64,000 nt of DNA from Megalopta genalis (lineage: Eukaryota > Arthropoda > Insecta > Hymenoptera > Halictidae): positions 9,249,616-9,313,615 of the forward strand of contig NC_135015.1 of assembly GCF_051020955.1 (NCBI RefSeq), read 5' to 3'. The notes below the pieces were generated by a model. That model was given only the letters and a program-made list of their open reading frames with translations, was not told the origin of the DNA and did not search any database. Shown here piece after piece: positions 47,711 to 58,041 of the stretch. A program made the position numbers and the translations under genes. Positions within the stretch are counted from its first letter, which is position 1. Each line of letters begins with the position of its first letter.

Positions 47711-50700
47711 CAGACATATTGGAACAATATAATTTTTATACTTGCTCAACTACCACGACCGTAGGCGAGTTAAACACGATATTAAATTATACATACAGCT
47801 CAGTAGGATACTCAGTATTTTCCCAAGTACGGATAAATTGACTAATGCAAAAATTCTGTCCTATTGTAATGCAATATCGAACGGTGCTTCACAGTTATCG
47901 TCCAAGAACGAACGCTTAAACGCCGGTGCGCCGATGTAAAAGCGTTTACATCATCAACATTCACGAGTCCCAGGCAAAGCAGTACGGTCTGTGCGAAATC
48001 TACGATCGCATCTGCATCCTCCCTCTTTGTCTCCCTTGGTCTTTACAACATTTAATCCCCCCACCGCTCGTTAAACGGTTCACGAAATCGTCCTCTATTG
48101 CGCGACGACGCGACGATCGGCGAACCGTTCTCGCGGGACAGAGACAGCGAAAGATACCCTTGGATATCCATCCTTGCCGTGATCTTGTCGCGGATGCGCG
48201 AAGCAAAGCGGCGGACACGGGGCCGGAATTATCATACCGGCGCGACGGTTTACTGCATCGAAATCCGGTGTTCGCCGTCCCCGCGCCATGAATAAGCGCA
48301 GAGTCGTTTAACAGCGGGAGGCTGATTCCTCGGCTTTTTCTTCGACTCTCGCAGCGAAATTATTTCATTCATATGCATGACGGAATATGCAAGGAGCGCG
48401 GCGGGGAATGTAATAGAGACAGATGGTGGGGAAACAACGGGGAAGAGAGAGGAGAGACGGGAACGGGGAAAGAAGCGCGGCGAAATCTCTGCAAGTTCTA
48501 ACGAGCCGCTATTATTCTCCGGATAACGACCACCTCTGCATGTTGCCGAACGGACCAACGGTATTGTTTGTATGAATTTTTCTCTGTCTCCCGTTTCAAC
48601 CGTTCCCTGCAACGACTGTTTCCCGGCTGTTCGATTTTTGGGCTATCGAATGTCGGCGTTTATCGTCACTGTTGAGGCACAGCAAGGCCTCAAAAACGGT
48701 TTCATCAGCCGGCGCGCTCGGTCAAACCGTTTACGATCGTTTCAATCACGACTCATACATACGGACAACACGTGCGACAGACCTAGACGAAGAACCTTCG
48801 CGAATAAATCACGACATTGACAACAGGAAACGGTAAGACGCAATTTCCAGTGACGGTTTTCCGCTTTTTCAGCTAAGACAATTTCAAACACGTCTATAAG
48901 CCAGTTAGACTATTCAACAACCACCAGTCAGCTTCATACATGAGAATTGATGCATTTGTAATAAGAACGAGTGGATGAAACAGGAAGTTGAGTAGTGGAT
49001 TCGGGTACCATGGCATAACCAACGGCAGCGACTTTGGTTTATTATCGGGCGTAATTAATTTTATATTTATGCGACATGTATATATTGTATAGTATATAAT
49101 AATACATAATGTTATGTACCATTGTTGTAGATAATATGATTGCTCTGTATTGATTTTGAAACTTTTTATTATTGTGACATATTCGAACAAATTGAATGAT
49201 ACTAGGATTTTTAGAATACTAAAAAGTGAAACTAATATTTCTTATGACACATTTTAACTTTCAGTTTCGATTTTATTAACCCTATTTAAAGGACCACTGC
49301 TAGGATAGGACTGCGACTTCGTAAAAATTTTGTAAAGATTCACCGAGCCCAAATGGAATTTCATGTCTAGCCGAGAAAAAGGAATTATAAATTTCTATCA
49401 ATAAGGGAAACACTTTTACCATACTTCTGCGAGGGCGTTAGAATGAGTGGGTTGATGAAGATCGGTCCTACACTTTTCTCAGCGGACTACTGAGCAACGG
49501 ACAGTATTCATGTAGTTGCTTCCCCTAGTGTCTTCAACAAATTCCAATATATCAATTCGAGTGAAGCAAGAGCATTTTGGATCGTTGAAACCGGAGGTAA
49601 ATATTTAAATACTAAGCTGCTTGGAATGTTGCCTACAGGAAAAAAGAAAAAAAGAGAAACTATAGGATCTAAAAAGTTTGAGAATAACGCCAATATTCGA
49701 ACAAACCCATGGGTTGCTTTTAAACGGTAAGTCGGACAGGACCGGTAAAAGGACAATGTGGGAGTAAAAAATTCTTGGATTCTGCGAGTGTCGCCGAACC
49801 ACCGTCACGTATAACCGAGGGTGGAACTCGACTGAAAGTGGCGCGTCTGTTCTCCTCCCTATTTATCGGTTTTTACGGCTCCGCGTACGCGCGACCCGAT
49901 TCGATGCACTTTGTTTCTACGTTTACGACTCCCAACAGTGGCAGCAACGATGTACGACAATGGGAGAAAAACGGGCCTCGGACAAGGAGCATCGTCGGTC
50001 GCGTACCATGTATCCCCGCGGTTTGAAATTCGACCTCACACCCTTTCTCTCTCGCGTCCCGTCTCTCTTTCTCTCGCGCGCGAAATCCGACGGCTCTTCG
50101 CCCGGCGTGCTATCCCCCGTGCTCTCACGGTCTCCAGTCTCGTTGTGCTTTTTTTCGAACTGCATGCCGCCGCGACGATGAGAATTCCATTAAATCAACC
50201 GAAACGACGCGACGGTATCGATGCGCAGCGCTCGTAAATCACGCCCGCCCGAGAATCGCCCTCGTGATTGAGAGTGTGATAAAGGAGCGAGGCATCGGTG
50301 GAATATCGAATTTGACGGTCGAAAACGTCACCGTAATGAAGTTATCGAGGGGTTTCTCGGCTCTCAGCCGAAACGATCTATTTTTGGGATCAATCCGCTC
50401 TCCGCAAAATGGGACCAGCGACTTTTGTTTATTTTCAAGGTCTTCACGGGTTTATCGGGTCACCTGTCGCCCGGTGTTCGATACATTACAAACTCTACGA
50501 AAATTTCGTGTCGCAGCTGTTATAGATGAACCCCGAAGCTTATTAGATAGTTTGAAATTCACGATAAAATTTTTGTGGATACTACGGCCACGAGAACGAA
50601 GAGCTTGGAAGGGATCGCGTGTGCAGTAATCAAATCGTTCTCTTAAAAAACGACGAAAAAATTTGGAATGGAATTTCGTATTTCGAGAATATCGAATTTC

Positions 50701-51061
50701 AAACCTCGTTGAATGCACGTACCATTCAATACTCATGGCCTCTGCCGGTCCCGTTTCTTGTAAGTCCGAATGCACGCGAACCTAACGAATTTTCAAATTC
50801 GATTATCGCGGAGATGAAATCACGGGCAAAAATTCGTCCCTCCAAATTTTCTACGATGAATGTTTACTTAAGCGTCTTTGCACTAAATCTGTTTATTTTT
50901 TCGTTCTTTCATAAAAGACCGTATTTTAATCTTAGGAGGATGGAGTTTTTGCTAAATTTTTTGACAAAGTAACTAAAACTACTTTACGTAAGAATAACTT
51001 ACGTATATATCGACATGGTTGAAACGATCTCGATATAGGAAAATATGTATGAGAAAACTGA
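47708..51061. other. spacer with CpG-rich blocks
   Basis: CpG-rich at about 48060-48800 and 49780-50350, where overlapping two-strand frames of 65-121 codons cluster; AT-rich elsewhere. If the open frame at 51062-51322 is a terminal exon, upstream exons could lie here, but I could not identify any. Confidence 0.35.
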
Positions 51062-51322
51062 AAGACACCGTCTACCTCCAAAAATACCGGTTTAGTTACT
51101 TATAAAAAACGGTACAGCTCCTTGAGGTGTGGAGGCCTCGAAAGCTGTAGCCGCCCATCGACCTTGTTCAGCCTTGTTGTGACATTAACGGTCGATATCA
51201 CCTGTGTCATCGGCGACATTTTTTACACTTATTTTAGAGGCAAGAAAAGCTTCTATCAGTTTACTGAAGATGACACAGAGGCGACAATGTCAACCGATGA
51301 CTATCGCTTCCGAGACATCTAA
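51062..51322 (+). CDS. possible terminal coding exon, membrane protein, unknown
   Basis: The frame is open from just after a stop at 51059 to TAA at 51320-51322. The last 70 codons look protein-like. A hydrophobic stretch of about 22 residues (STLFSLVVTLTVDITCVIGD) could be a membrane segment. It is followed by positive residues (RGKK) and an acidic hydrophilic tail (FTEDDTEATMSTDDYRFRDI). AATAAA at 51441-51446 could serve as polyadenylation signal. There is no ATG before the hydrophobic part, so this would be an internal or terminal exon; possible splice acceptors are the AG at 51117 or the one near 51166. I cannot name a family. A chance frame remains possible. Confidence 0.3.
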   Translation, partial: KTPSTSKNTGLVTYKKRYSSLRCGGLESCSRPSTLFSLVVTLTVDITCVIGDIFYTYFRGKKSFYQFTEDDTEATMSTDDYRFRDI

Positions 51323-51644
51323 CCTACTAACGCTTAAAAGAAGAACTTCGCTAGAACATTGAAAAGTCACGTTCTCACATTTTTGTCACTGGTGATCCAA
51401 AGGAAGAAATGATATATTTAGACTGCGGATCTTTACGCAAAATAAAAAATAATCTGCATCAATTGTACAAAACAGGCGTTAAATGAAAATTTATTCTTTC
51501 ATTTAGAGTAGTTCTAATTAATTAAAAGTAGTGTGACGACATTTTGAAATTCTTCCGATGGCTTCACTTATCTATTTTCGCCATAAATGCGTAAAATCTG
51601 TATTCTATAGTTCATTCGGTTGTTTACGGTGGAACGTATAGTAT
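51323..51644. other. possible 3' UTR and spacer
   Basis: AT-rich DNA with an AATAAA at 51441. If the preceding frame is real, its 3' UTR ends soon after that signal. Nothing else is recognised. Confidence 0.25.
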
Positions 51645-51961
51645 TGTAGGTACAAATTTGTATCAAATCGCTGACAATCATTCCGCCGACAATGTTCTAC
51701 CTACACTGTTTAACCGACGCTGATTTCGCGAACAACATTAAGTAACCAACATGGTGAAATCACCGACAATGTTTTCATCTCCACTCGTTTCACCGCATTG
51801 ACTTTATGTTTACCTGCCAATGATAGTCATTCAGTATGATTGGCGAGTCGATGATTCAACGAGTCGGTTGAACAATATTGTCGACGAATCAATGTTGGTC
51901 AAATGGTGTAGGTCAGGACATTGTCGGTGAAATGATTGTCAGCGATAACACCAAACCTACA
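51645..51961. mobile_element. TIR MITE, TGTAGGT ends
   Basis: The left end TGTAGGTACAAATTTG, with ATCGCTGACAATCATT after it, is mirrored by the right end; on the minus strand from 51961 it reads TGTAGGTTTGGTGTTATCGC, then TGACAATCATTTCACCG. Arms are about 60 bp. The interior repeats words such as CCGACAATGTT and TTTCACCG. No target duplication is clear. Similar words (TTTCACCGACATTGTT) occur at about 62840-62930, perhaps a worn relative. The last 21 bp of this element also appear inside the composite LTR at 54573. Confidence 0.65.
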
Positions 51962-52131
51962 GAGCATTAAACGTGAGTAACACGTGTTGCTTCATAATCA
52001 TAACAAGACTGAATTTCGCCACATTTATCACAATGTTAACCCTTGCAGTATCGGCGGATGGGCGTTCACGCGAGGCCCCATGATTAGGTCCTTACGTATA
52101 TGAACATTTTGAACTAAAATTTTGTTGTTAT

Positions 52132-53076
52132 TGTTTTGTCCGTACGTTTGGTTAGTCGCCTAACGTACATGTGCGACCGAACTAATGTACGCTCGATTCG
52201 CGCTTCCTACGGCAAATTAACCCTTTTGCTACGGCGGTTCAGTCCGCCGTAGCGCCCCTCCTGAACGGAACCACCCGCCGAAATTGTGCACATTGCGCGT
52301 GGATAGTGTATTTGGGAAGAAAAGGGATTTTTCTTTAAAACAATATAGTTATAATTTCTGCATAAGGTATAAAGTTATTTAATAGGTAAAAAAAGTTTCA
52401 TTAACAATGGAAAAAGTGAAGAAATAATATATAATATACAGTAATAAAATAAAACATAATATTCATAATACAAAACATAATACGTAATAATTAGTCCTAA
52501 AGTTAGTACTTTCGATTTTCTATCCCTTTATGACATGTAACACAATAATAATGGGAAATGCAGGTAGAACAAATATAACTTGAATGGTGTGTCGTTTATT
52601 TCGGACTGTCGTTTGTTTGTTTCGCCAAAAGATTCACGCAATAGTAACAAGAGGCGGTGCAGTCCAAAAATTAGGTCGCGATTTTACCAGCATGTCGGAT
52701 ATATCCGGCGTTCGTCCCCAGAGGGCGATCATGTGGATGTCGGATATATCCGGCGTTCGGCTCCGCGAGTTTTCATATGGATGACGGATATATCCGTCGT
52801 TCGGAGCGAAAGGGTTAATGACATGGAAGGGTCTCTAGTAGTATTAGAGAACTTTATTTTTTAGGTTGTATTCTCTGCGAGCGCTGGTGGAAGAATGCTC
52901 TCCAACGCTGGAAATTCGTGGAAGAGCACCCGTGGATGGAGGTACATTGTTTGTTATTGGTCAAGGCACGAATCACCCCTTGGAGGGGGGTGTCTGCCTT
53001 GGCCCTTGTTGGGGCCTGAGAGGGTTTTTCTCCAATGGTGGGACCTTTTTATGGGTCTCTGTCTCTGGACGCAACA
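52132..53076 (-). mobile_element. solo LTR, family B, copy 1, split by a TTAA MITE
   Basis: On the plus strand it starts TGTTTTGTCCGTACG and ends GGACGCAACA, with GTTAT on both sides (52127-52131 and 53077-53081), a 5-bp target duplication. Read on the minus strand, TGTTGCGTCC ... is followed by CCATAAAAAGG (TATA-like) and later AATAAA near 52854-52859, the order of an LTR. Without the 595-bp insert and one TTAA it is 346 bp. The 89- to 99-codon plus-strand frames here (containing GTLFVIGQG) are conserved with copy 2 only because the DNA is. No gag-pol is present. Confidence 0.8.
52221..52815. mobile_element. piggyBac-like TTAA MITE nested in LTR copy 1
   Basis: A 595-bp element between TTAA at 52217-52220 and TTAA at 52816-52819. 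Its ends are CCCTTTTGCTACGG and, on the minus strand, CCCTTTCGCTCCG. The related LTR at 54770-55117 carries a single TTAA (54855-54858) at the same point, the empty site. The 5' subterminal region folds as GCTACGGCGG-TTCAGT-CCGCCGTAGC (52229-52254). The 3' subterminal region has three 23-bp repeats with core CGGATATATCCG (52692, 52737, 52781; spacing 45 and 44 bp). There is no transposase, so mobility would need piggyBac enzyme from elsewhere. Confidence 0.85.
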
Positions 53077-53081
53077 GTTAT

Positions 53082-54534
53082 TATTACTATTATCTTACCG
53101 TACCTTCTTGTTTAAACAAACGGCAGATGGCGTGAAGTGTCAGACCTCGAATTCTGGATCCGTAACAACTTCGACACAGTACGGCGAGTGTTAAGGAATA
53201 TATTCGATTGTTTCTTGTAAAAGTGTTTTTACAATTGCATAAATTTTAAAAGGAAAAAAGAAACGGTAGGTTAAATGTTAACGGACTCCGACGAAGTTTC
53301 TAGAATGTATCCTGACAAACGTTACTCTACAGAACGAACTTAGTGAACTTTCAATACGATTTCGATCAGCTGCCACGTTTCAAAATATCTTCTGCAGTCA
53401 TCTACGAAACTGCTTCTTTTCCAGCTTCCGGAACAGTTGGCGTCGCTTAATGTAATCTTAAAAGTTATTCTCTTAAAGAATGGTAAAATGTTGACCAATC
53501 CACGATCATCTCTTGTCCCTGCTACTCCACAAAAACACTCAGAATTGCGTGGAAAAAACGGCAATCCCTGGCGTCTTCAGTAATCAAATTTCAGACTCCA
53601 CTTAAGCGGGAATAGCTGCTACAGATTTTCGTTTGGCCGAAACTTAGTAAACTTCAAAGCTCCGTCGATTCGTGGGGCCCGCCATTGTCCGCCTTAAGAA
53701 GGGAACGAAATCGGATGAGCTTTCAACCCTCGTCGTTCCTCGTCAACAACCCGGCCTCGTCCTCCCGGAGCATCGACAAAAGGCGAAAACATTTATTCAA
53801 TTCCGACGCAGGCACCTAAACCAGGCTCGCGTGGCCCTTTGAAGATTAACGAGACCCTGGCATATAAGACCCCCTCCATATTCGATCGGACTCCTTTCTC
53901 TTCTGCTATTCGCGCCGCGAGACCACATCCGACCGATTTCGAATCATTTCCCTGGAAAACGTAGTTATCCTCGCTGTCGATGAAGGGGCCGCACCATTCA
54001 CAGAAATAAAAGCGGCGATTGTTATCGGGCTCCCTTCTGCCTCCGCGTGTTTTATTCGTCCCTCTTTTCTCCCCTTCAACGCGCCGTTCTCGTCGTTAAT
54101 TTTTGCGGGAAACGAATAACGAGAATCAACAACCGCGATCAGCCTCCCCTTCGTTTCCGTTACAGCGGTTGCGCGCAATGTTTGCGGGTTTCTGGCCAGA
54201 TCGGTTGCAGCGCGGAGATCGATCAGGAAACGAAAATAGTGCGGTGTTATCATTGTTTCAGTATTTATGAACCGGAACTTCTCGTTAACCGGAAGTTAGA
54301 TTGGCTCTTTCCGTTGTACTTCGAAAGTATCGGCGCCGCTTGATTATGGAAACGCCGGAAGTTATCTTGATATTCGGTTTACTCAGCGGGTAAATGAATA
54401 GTTTAGTAGGACCGGTAACGTAGACGGGAAGTCAGATAACGTACACGAAATTTTAGAAAATATTATGTCGTGGCATCTGCGGCATGTTTCGCAGATGTTT
54501 TATTCGATAGATTTACGGGTTCAAGAAATTCATC
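53082..54534. other. unique DNA between the two family B LTRs
   Basis: CpG-richer at about 53690-54420, with anonymous frames on both strands (115 codons minus at 53906; 98 codons plus at 54047). It is not part of either LTR and shows no retrotransposon coding. The two LTRs are therefore not ends of one element. Confidence 0.45.
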
Positions 54535-54539
54535 GTATT

Positions 54540-55117
54540 TGTTTTGTCCGTACGATTGGTTAGTCGCCTAAAAGCGATAACACCAAACCTACAGAGCATT
54601 AAACGTGAGTAACACGTGTTGCTTTATAATCATAACAAGACTGAATTTCGCCACATTTATCACAATATTAACCCTTGCAGTATCGGCGGAGGGCGAAGAC
54701 CGTTCACGCGAAGCGCCATGATTGGGTCCTTACGTATATGAACATTTTGAACTAAAATTTTGTTGTTATTGTTTTGTCCGTACGTTTGGTTAGTCGCCTA
54801 ACGTACATGCGCGACCGAACTATTGTACGCTCGATTCGCGCTTCCTACGGCAAATTAATGACGTGGAAGGGTCTCTAGTAGTATTAGAGAACTTTATTTT
54901 TTAGGTTGTACTCTCTGCGAGCGCTGGTGGAAGAATGCTCTTCCAATGCTGGAAATTCGTGGAAGAGCACCCGTGGATGGAGGTACATTGTTTGTTATTG
55001 GTCAAGGCACGAATCACCCCTTCGAGGGGGGTGTCTGCCTTGACCCTTGTTGGGGCCTGAGAGGGTTTTTCCCCAATGGTGGGACCTTTTTATGGGTCTT
55101 TGTCTCTGGACGCAACA
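54540..55117 (-). mobile_element. solo LTR, family B, copy 2, with inserted flank of copy 1
   Basis: The whole 578 bp is bracketed by GTATT (54535-54539 and 55118-55122), a 5-bp target duplication different from that of copy 1. It has three parts. First, the initial 31 bp of the LTR (54540-54570, TGTTTTGTCCGTACGATTGG and on to GTCGCCTA). Second, about 197 bp (54573-54769) homologous to the DNA outside copy 1 at 51941-52131, including the last 21 bp of the MITE and copy 1's own GTTAT. Third, a complete LTR (54770-55117) starting over with TGTTTTGTCC. The simplest reading is that synthesis or conversion jumped from this LTR into the flank of copy 1, then copied through it. TATA-like and AATAAA signals are as in copy 1. 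Confidence 0.8.
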
Positions 55118-55122
55118 GTATT

Positions 55123-57986
55123 GAATTTTAGAATTATTCAAATATTATTGCTCGTTTGTTAAGCGTTTTCTACCAGTTCTTGTTGTTCTTAGAAAATTGC
55201 ATGTTTTAGACAAAAAAGTTAAAGTTAAAGTCAGTAAGAAATATCTGTTTCGCTAGACGAATAAATACAGTAACGAAGCTCTTGGTCGTTGCTGCAACAC
55301 AATTCTCGATTTTTACGGATTACAATCTTCAGAGTTTTGCTTTCAATGCATACGATAAGAAAAACAGTTTGCATCCTTTCATAAAGTACTATTCACACGA
55401 CGATATACAATTTGTGATTTCTTTTGTCGGCGATGCTAGCCAGAACGTCTAAGGTTGTTCCGCTAAAATTGTAAAACCCGCAAATCATTAAAGTCACGTC
55501 CTACGGTAACCGTACCTCGGTTTATTCCGAAGAAATCCCTCGTATTACACCAAATATTTCTGGCACGCTGAAAAGCAATGACGACGGAATTAAAAGCCGA
55601 GCAAAAGAAAAACATTCCACGCGCGCGAGGAAATGTCAAAGCAGAGAAATCGTTTCTGCCTACAGTCACAGCGCTCCGGTGGATTTGATTTAACTCCGCA
55701 GGAATCTGCTTGAAGAATCACAGAAACCCGTTCCGTTTTACGTCGCTTCAAAGGTCTGATTCTCCGCCGTCACCTTCCAAATGATTGTCCTACTAATCGA
55801 ACCGAGTTATCTGAGAGAGACCAAGTGAAGTAGAGAGAACGAGAGAGAGAGAGAGAGAAGAGGGGGGCAGATCCGAGACGTCCCACGCGCGTTAACTTAA
55901 TCGCTCGGCCGTGATTAGAGGATCACTCGGAAAAACGCGCGCGCGGAAGCGTCGGATTTAATCCGCGAGATTCCGAAGATGAGAAATCAAACGGAAATCC
56001 ATGTCGCGGGGGAAAATACGATCGCGAATTTTGGAGAAGAACGGCCGTGAATTTTGCAGAAGAGTAAGGAGGCGGTGGTTACCGGTGAACAGCGCAGACC
56101 ACGCGTCGCGAAATCTTACCCTCGCCGTGGACTCGAGAAATATTCATTTTAATGGTTGATATAACGCGGATATTGGTTACCGCTGAAATACTACGTGACC
56201 GGAATCCCGAACGCTATCACGCGCCACGCGGAATACACAATATAAGAAACGGGCCGAGTCTCGCCATTCGGAAGTAGGACCGCGTGAACACGAACCATTC
56301 CATGAATTCAACTGATACGCTCACCTTTGAAGACTGCGAAGTGCGGACACGATTAACCCACGGATATAGTATCAACGGGTCTGTTTCTCGCTCGGTTGTG
56401 CACTGTATTAAGACATAAACGTCGCGCCAAGTATTATTGTTCTTCTGAAGTAAAAGCTGCGACGTATGGTCAATACGTGGCGCGACATTTCGACGAGCCT
56501 CGCTGCGAAATCAATCGCGGAATGGTATCCTTTGTAGTTATTCGATCAGTAAACACTTTTGTTTCAAAAGTTGGTGTTGGTGAATTGATCTTTGTATCCT
56601 ACTTGAAGATGAAGAATCTATTGAAGTAAAAAATAATTACTGAATTTTTATTCTCTGTTAGACACTGCAGTACTTTGACTCGATGTGTAAGTATTATTCA
56701 TTCATTTCAACTTACATTCGTTTCACTTTATAGGTTTTTGCAGCAAACCATCTGGCAAGAAAAGAAATTTTTTTAACGAACTTGGAAAATGGCGATCTGC
56801 ACAAAGAACCGTGGTCCACTTTATGAGACAGTTTTCAAATAGTTGAAACAAGTGAACATAAATTGAACTGACATAGCATAAATTCGCATAAGTTAATATT
56901 TATTAATATAATTACAAATTAAATAATTTCAAATTAATGAATATGATATGCAGCCGCATGTCGTGAAGTACTGCTCCTACACATCTATAACACACGTGCG
57001 GAATACATTTTTTTAGCCTGTTTCTATAGCAGAAACTGCGTTTGAGCTTTAGCCAAAAGAGCGAAACGGCCGTGTAGACGAAATTCCGTGGAATATTTTC
57101 AACAGATTTTCGCATGTAGATTTCAAAGATATATCATTAGGTCGAGGTACAGGTGAAATCGTTTCCATCAAATGGGAGCTATCTGTATTTCCCACCAGCG
57201 GAACTGTATAGAGTCCTTTTCATTCATGATTATCCGTTTGCTTTACAAACTCGTTGACCTGAGAGATAAAAGTCAGAATTTAAATTTCGTTGCTTCATAT
57301 TACAAAGGTTTTTCTTTCATTTAAATCGCTGTGTGGTTTCATTTAAATGCCGTAGACTTAATAATATTTCACTGAATACAATTCAAATTTCTTCGCGATA
57401 TAATAGAACCACCGACAAAGAAAATTCGTTGCAGGGTAACGTCCGCGTTAACAAACTAGAAAATTAACAAAATAATTATATAATATAATTGCTAGAGTTA
57501 GAAAAGAGTACGCGATTCTCGCAGACGCGTTTTAATAACAAACATTCGTCGTTGTGCATGTACGACCGAGGCGAAGTATACGTGGAAACGTTCCGAATGG
57601 CGGATCAGAGATAAAAGACGTTTGAAACGAATCGATTGCCCGAAGTTTTCCGTTTCCACGGACTCAGCCGTTCCTAATCGTCCACGAAACCGTCGTTTGT
57701 TACTCGTATTGGAACGATAGAACGGATCCCGGGGAAAATATTAAATTTATTTTTAGAAAGCAGTCCGTTTTAGCCGCGGGAAACTTCTTATTCAAATTGA
57801 GTCGCGGATCGTGCATTGAATGCAAATGACCGGCGACACAACGCGATAGGGGTTTCGGTTCTTCTCTACCTCGTTCTTTCTCCGGCACGCGTTAATGCGC
57901 TCGCTTGCTCCCATGCTCGACAGAAATGCGAAAAGAACAAGAGACGAAAGGAGACGGAACGAACTTGAGCGGGAGAAAGAGAGACT

Positions 57987-57995
<9 letters not shown>
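55123..57995. other. spacer, no gene recognised
   Basis: CpG-rich at about 55620-56300, with a short GA run at 55841-55858; AT-rich afterwards. Short anonymous frames only. Confidence 0.4.

Positions 57996-58038
<43 letters not shown>
57996..58038. repeat. (GA)n microsatellite
   Basis: About 21 GA units. The Ser-Leu repeats seen in minus-strand frames here are translations of this tract. Confidence 0.95.

Positions 58039-58041
<3 letters not shown>

Noticed and set aside
52132..55117. The two family B LTRs as ends of one retrotransposon of about 3 kb
   Set aside because: Each has its own target duplication (GTTAT and GTATT), and the DNA between them has no gag-pol, primer-binding site or polypurine tract.
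52866..55131. Frames containing GTLFVIGQG conserved between 52866-53135 and 54946-55131
   Set aside because: Shared because they lie in two copies of the same LTR, on the strand opposite its transcription signals.
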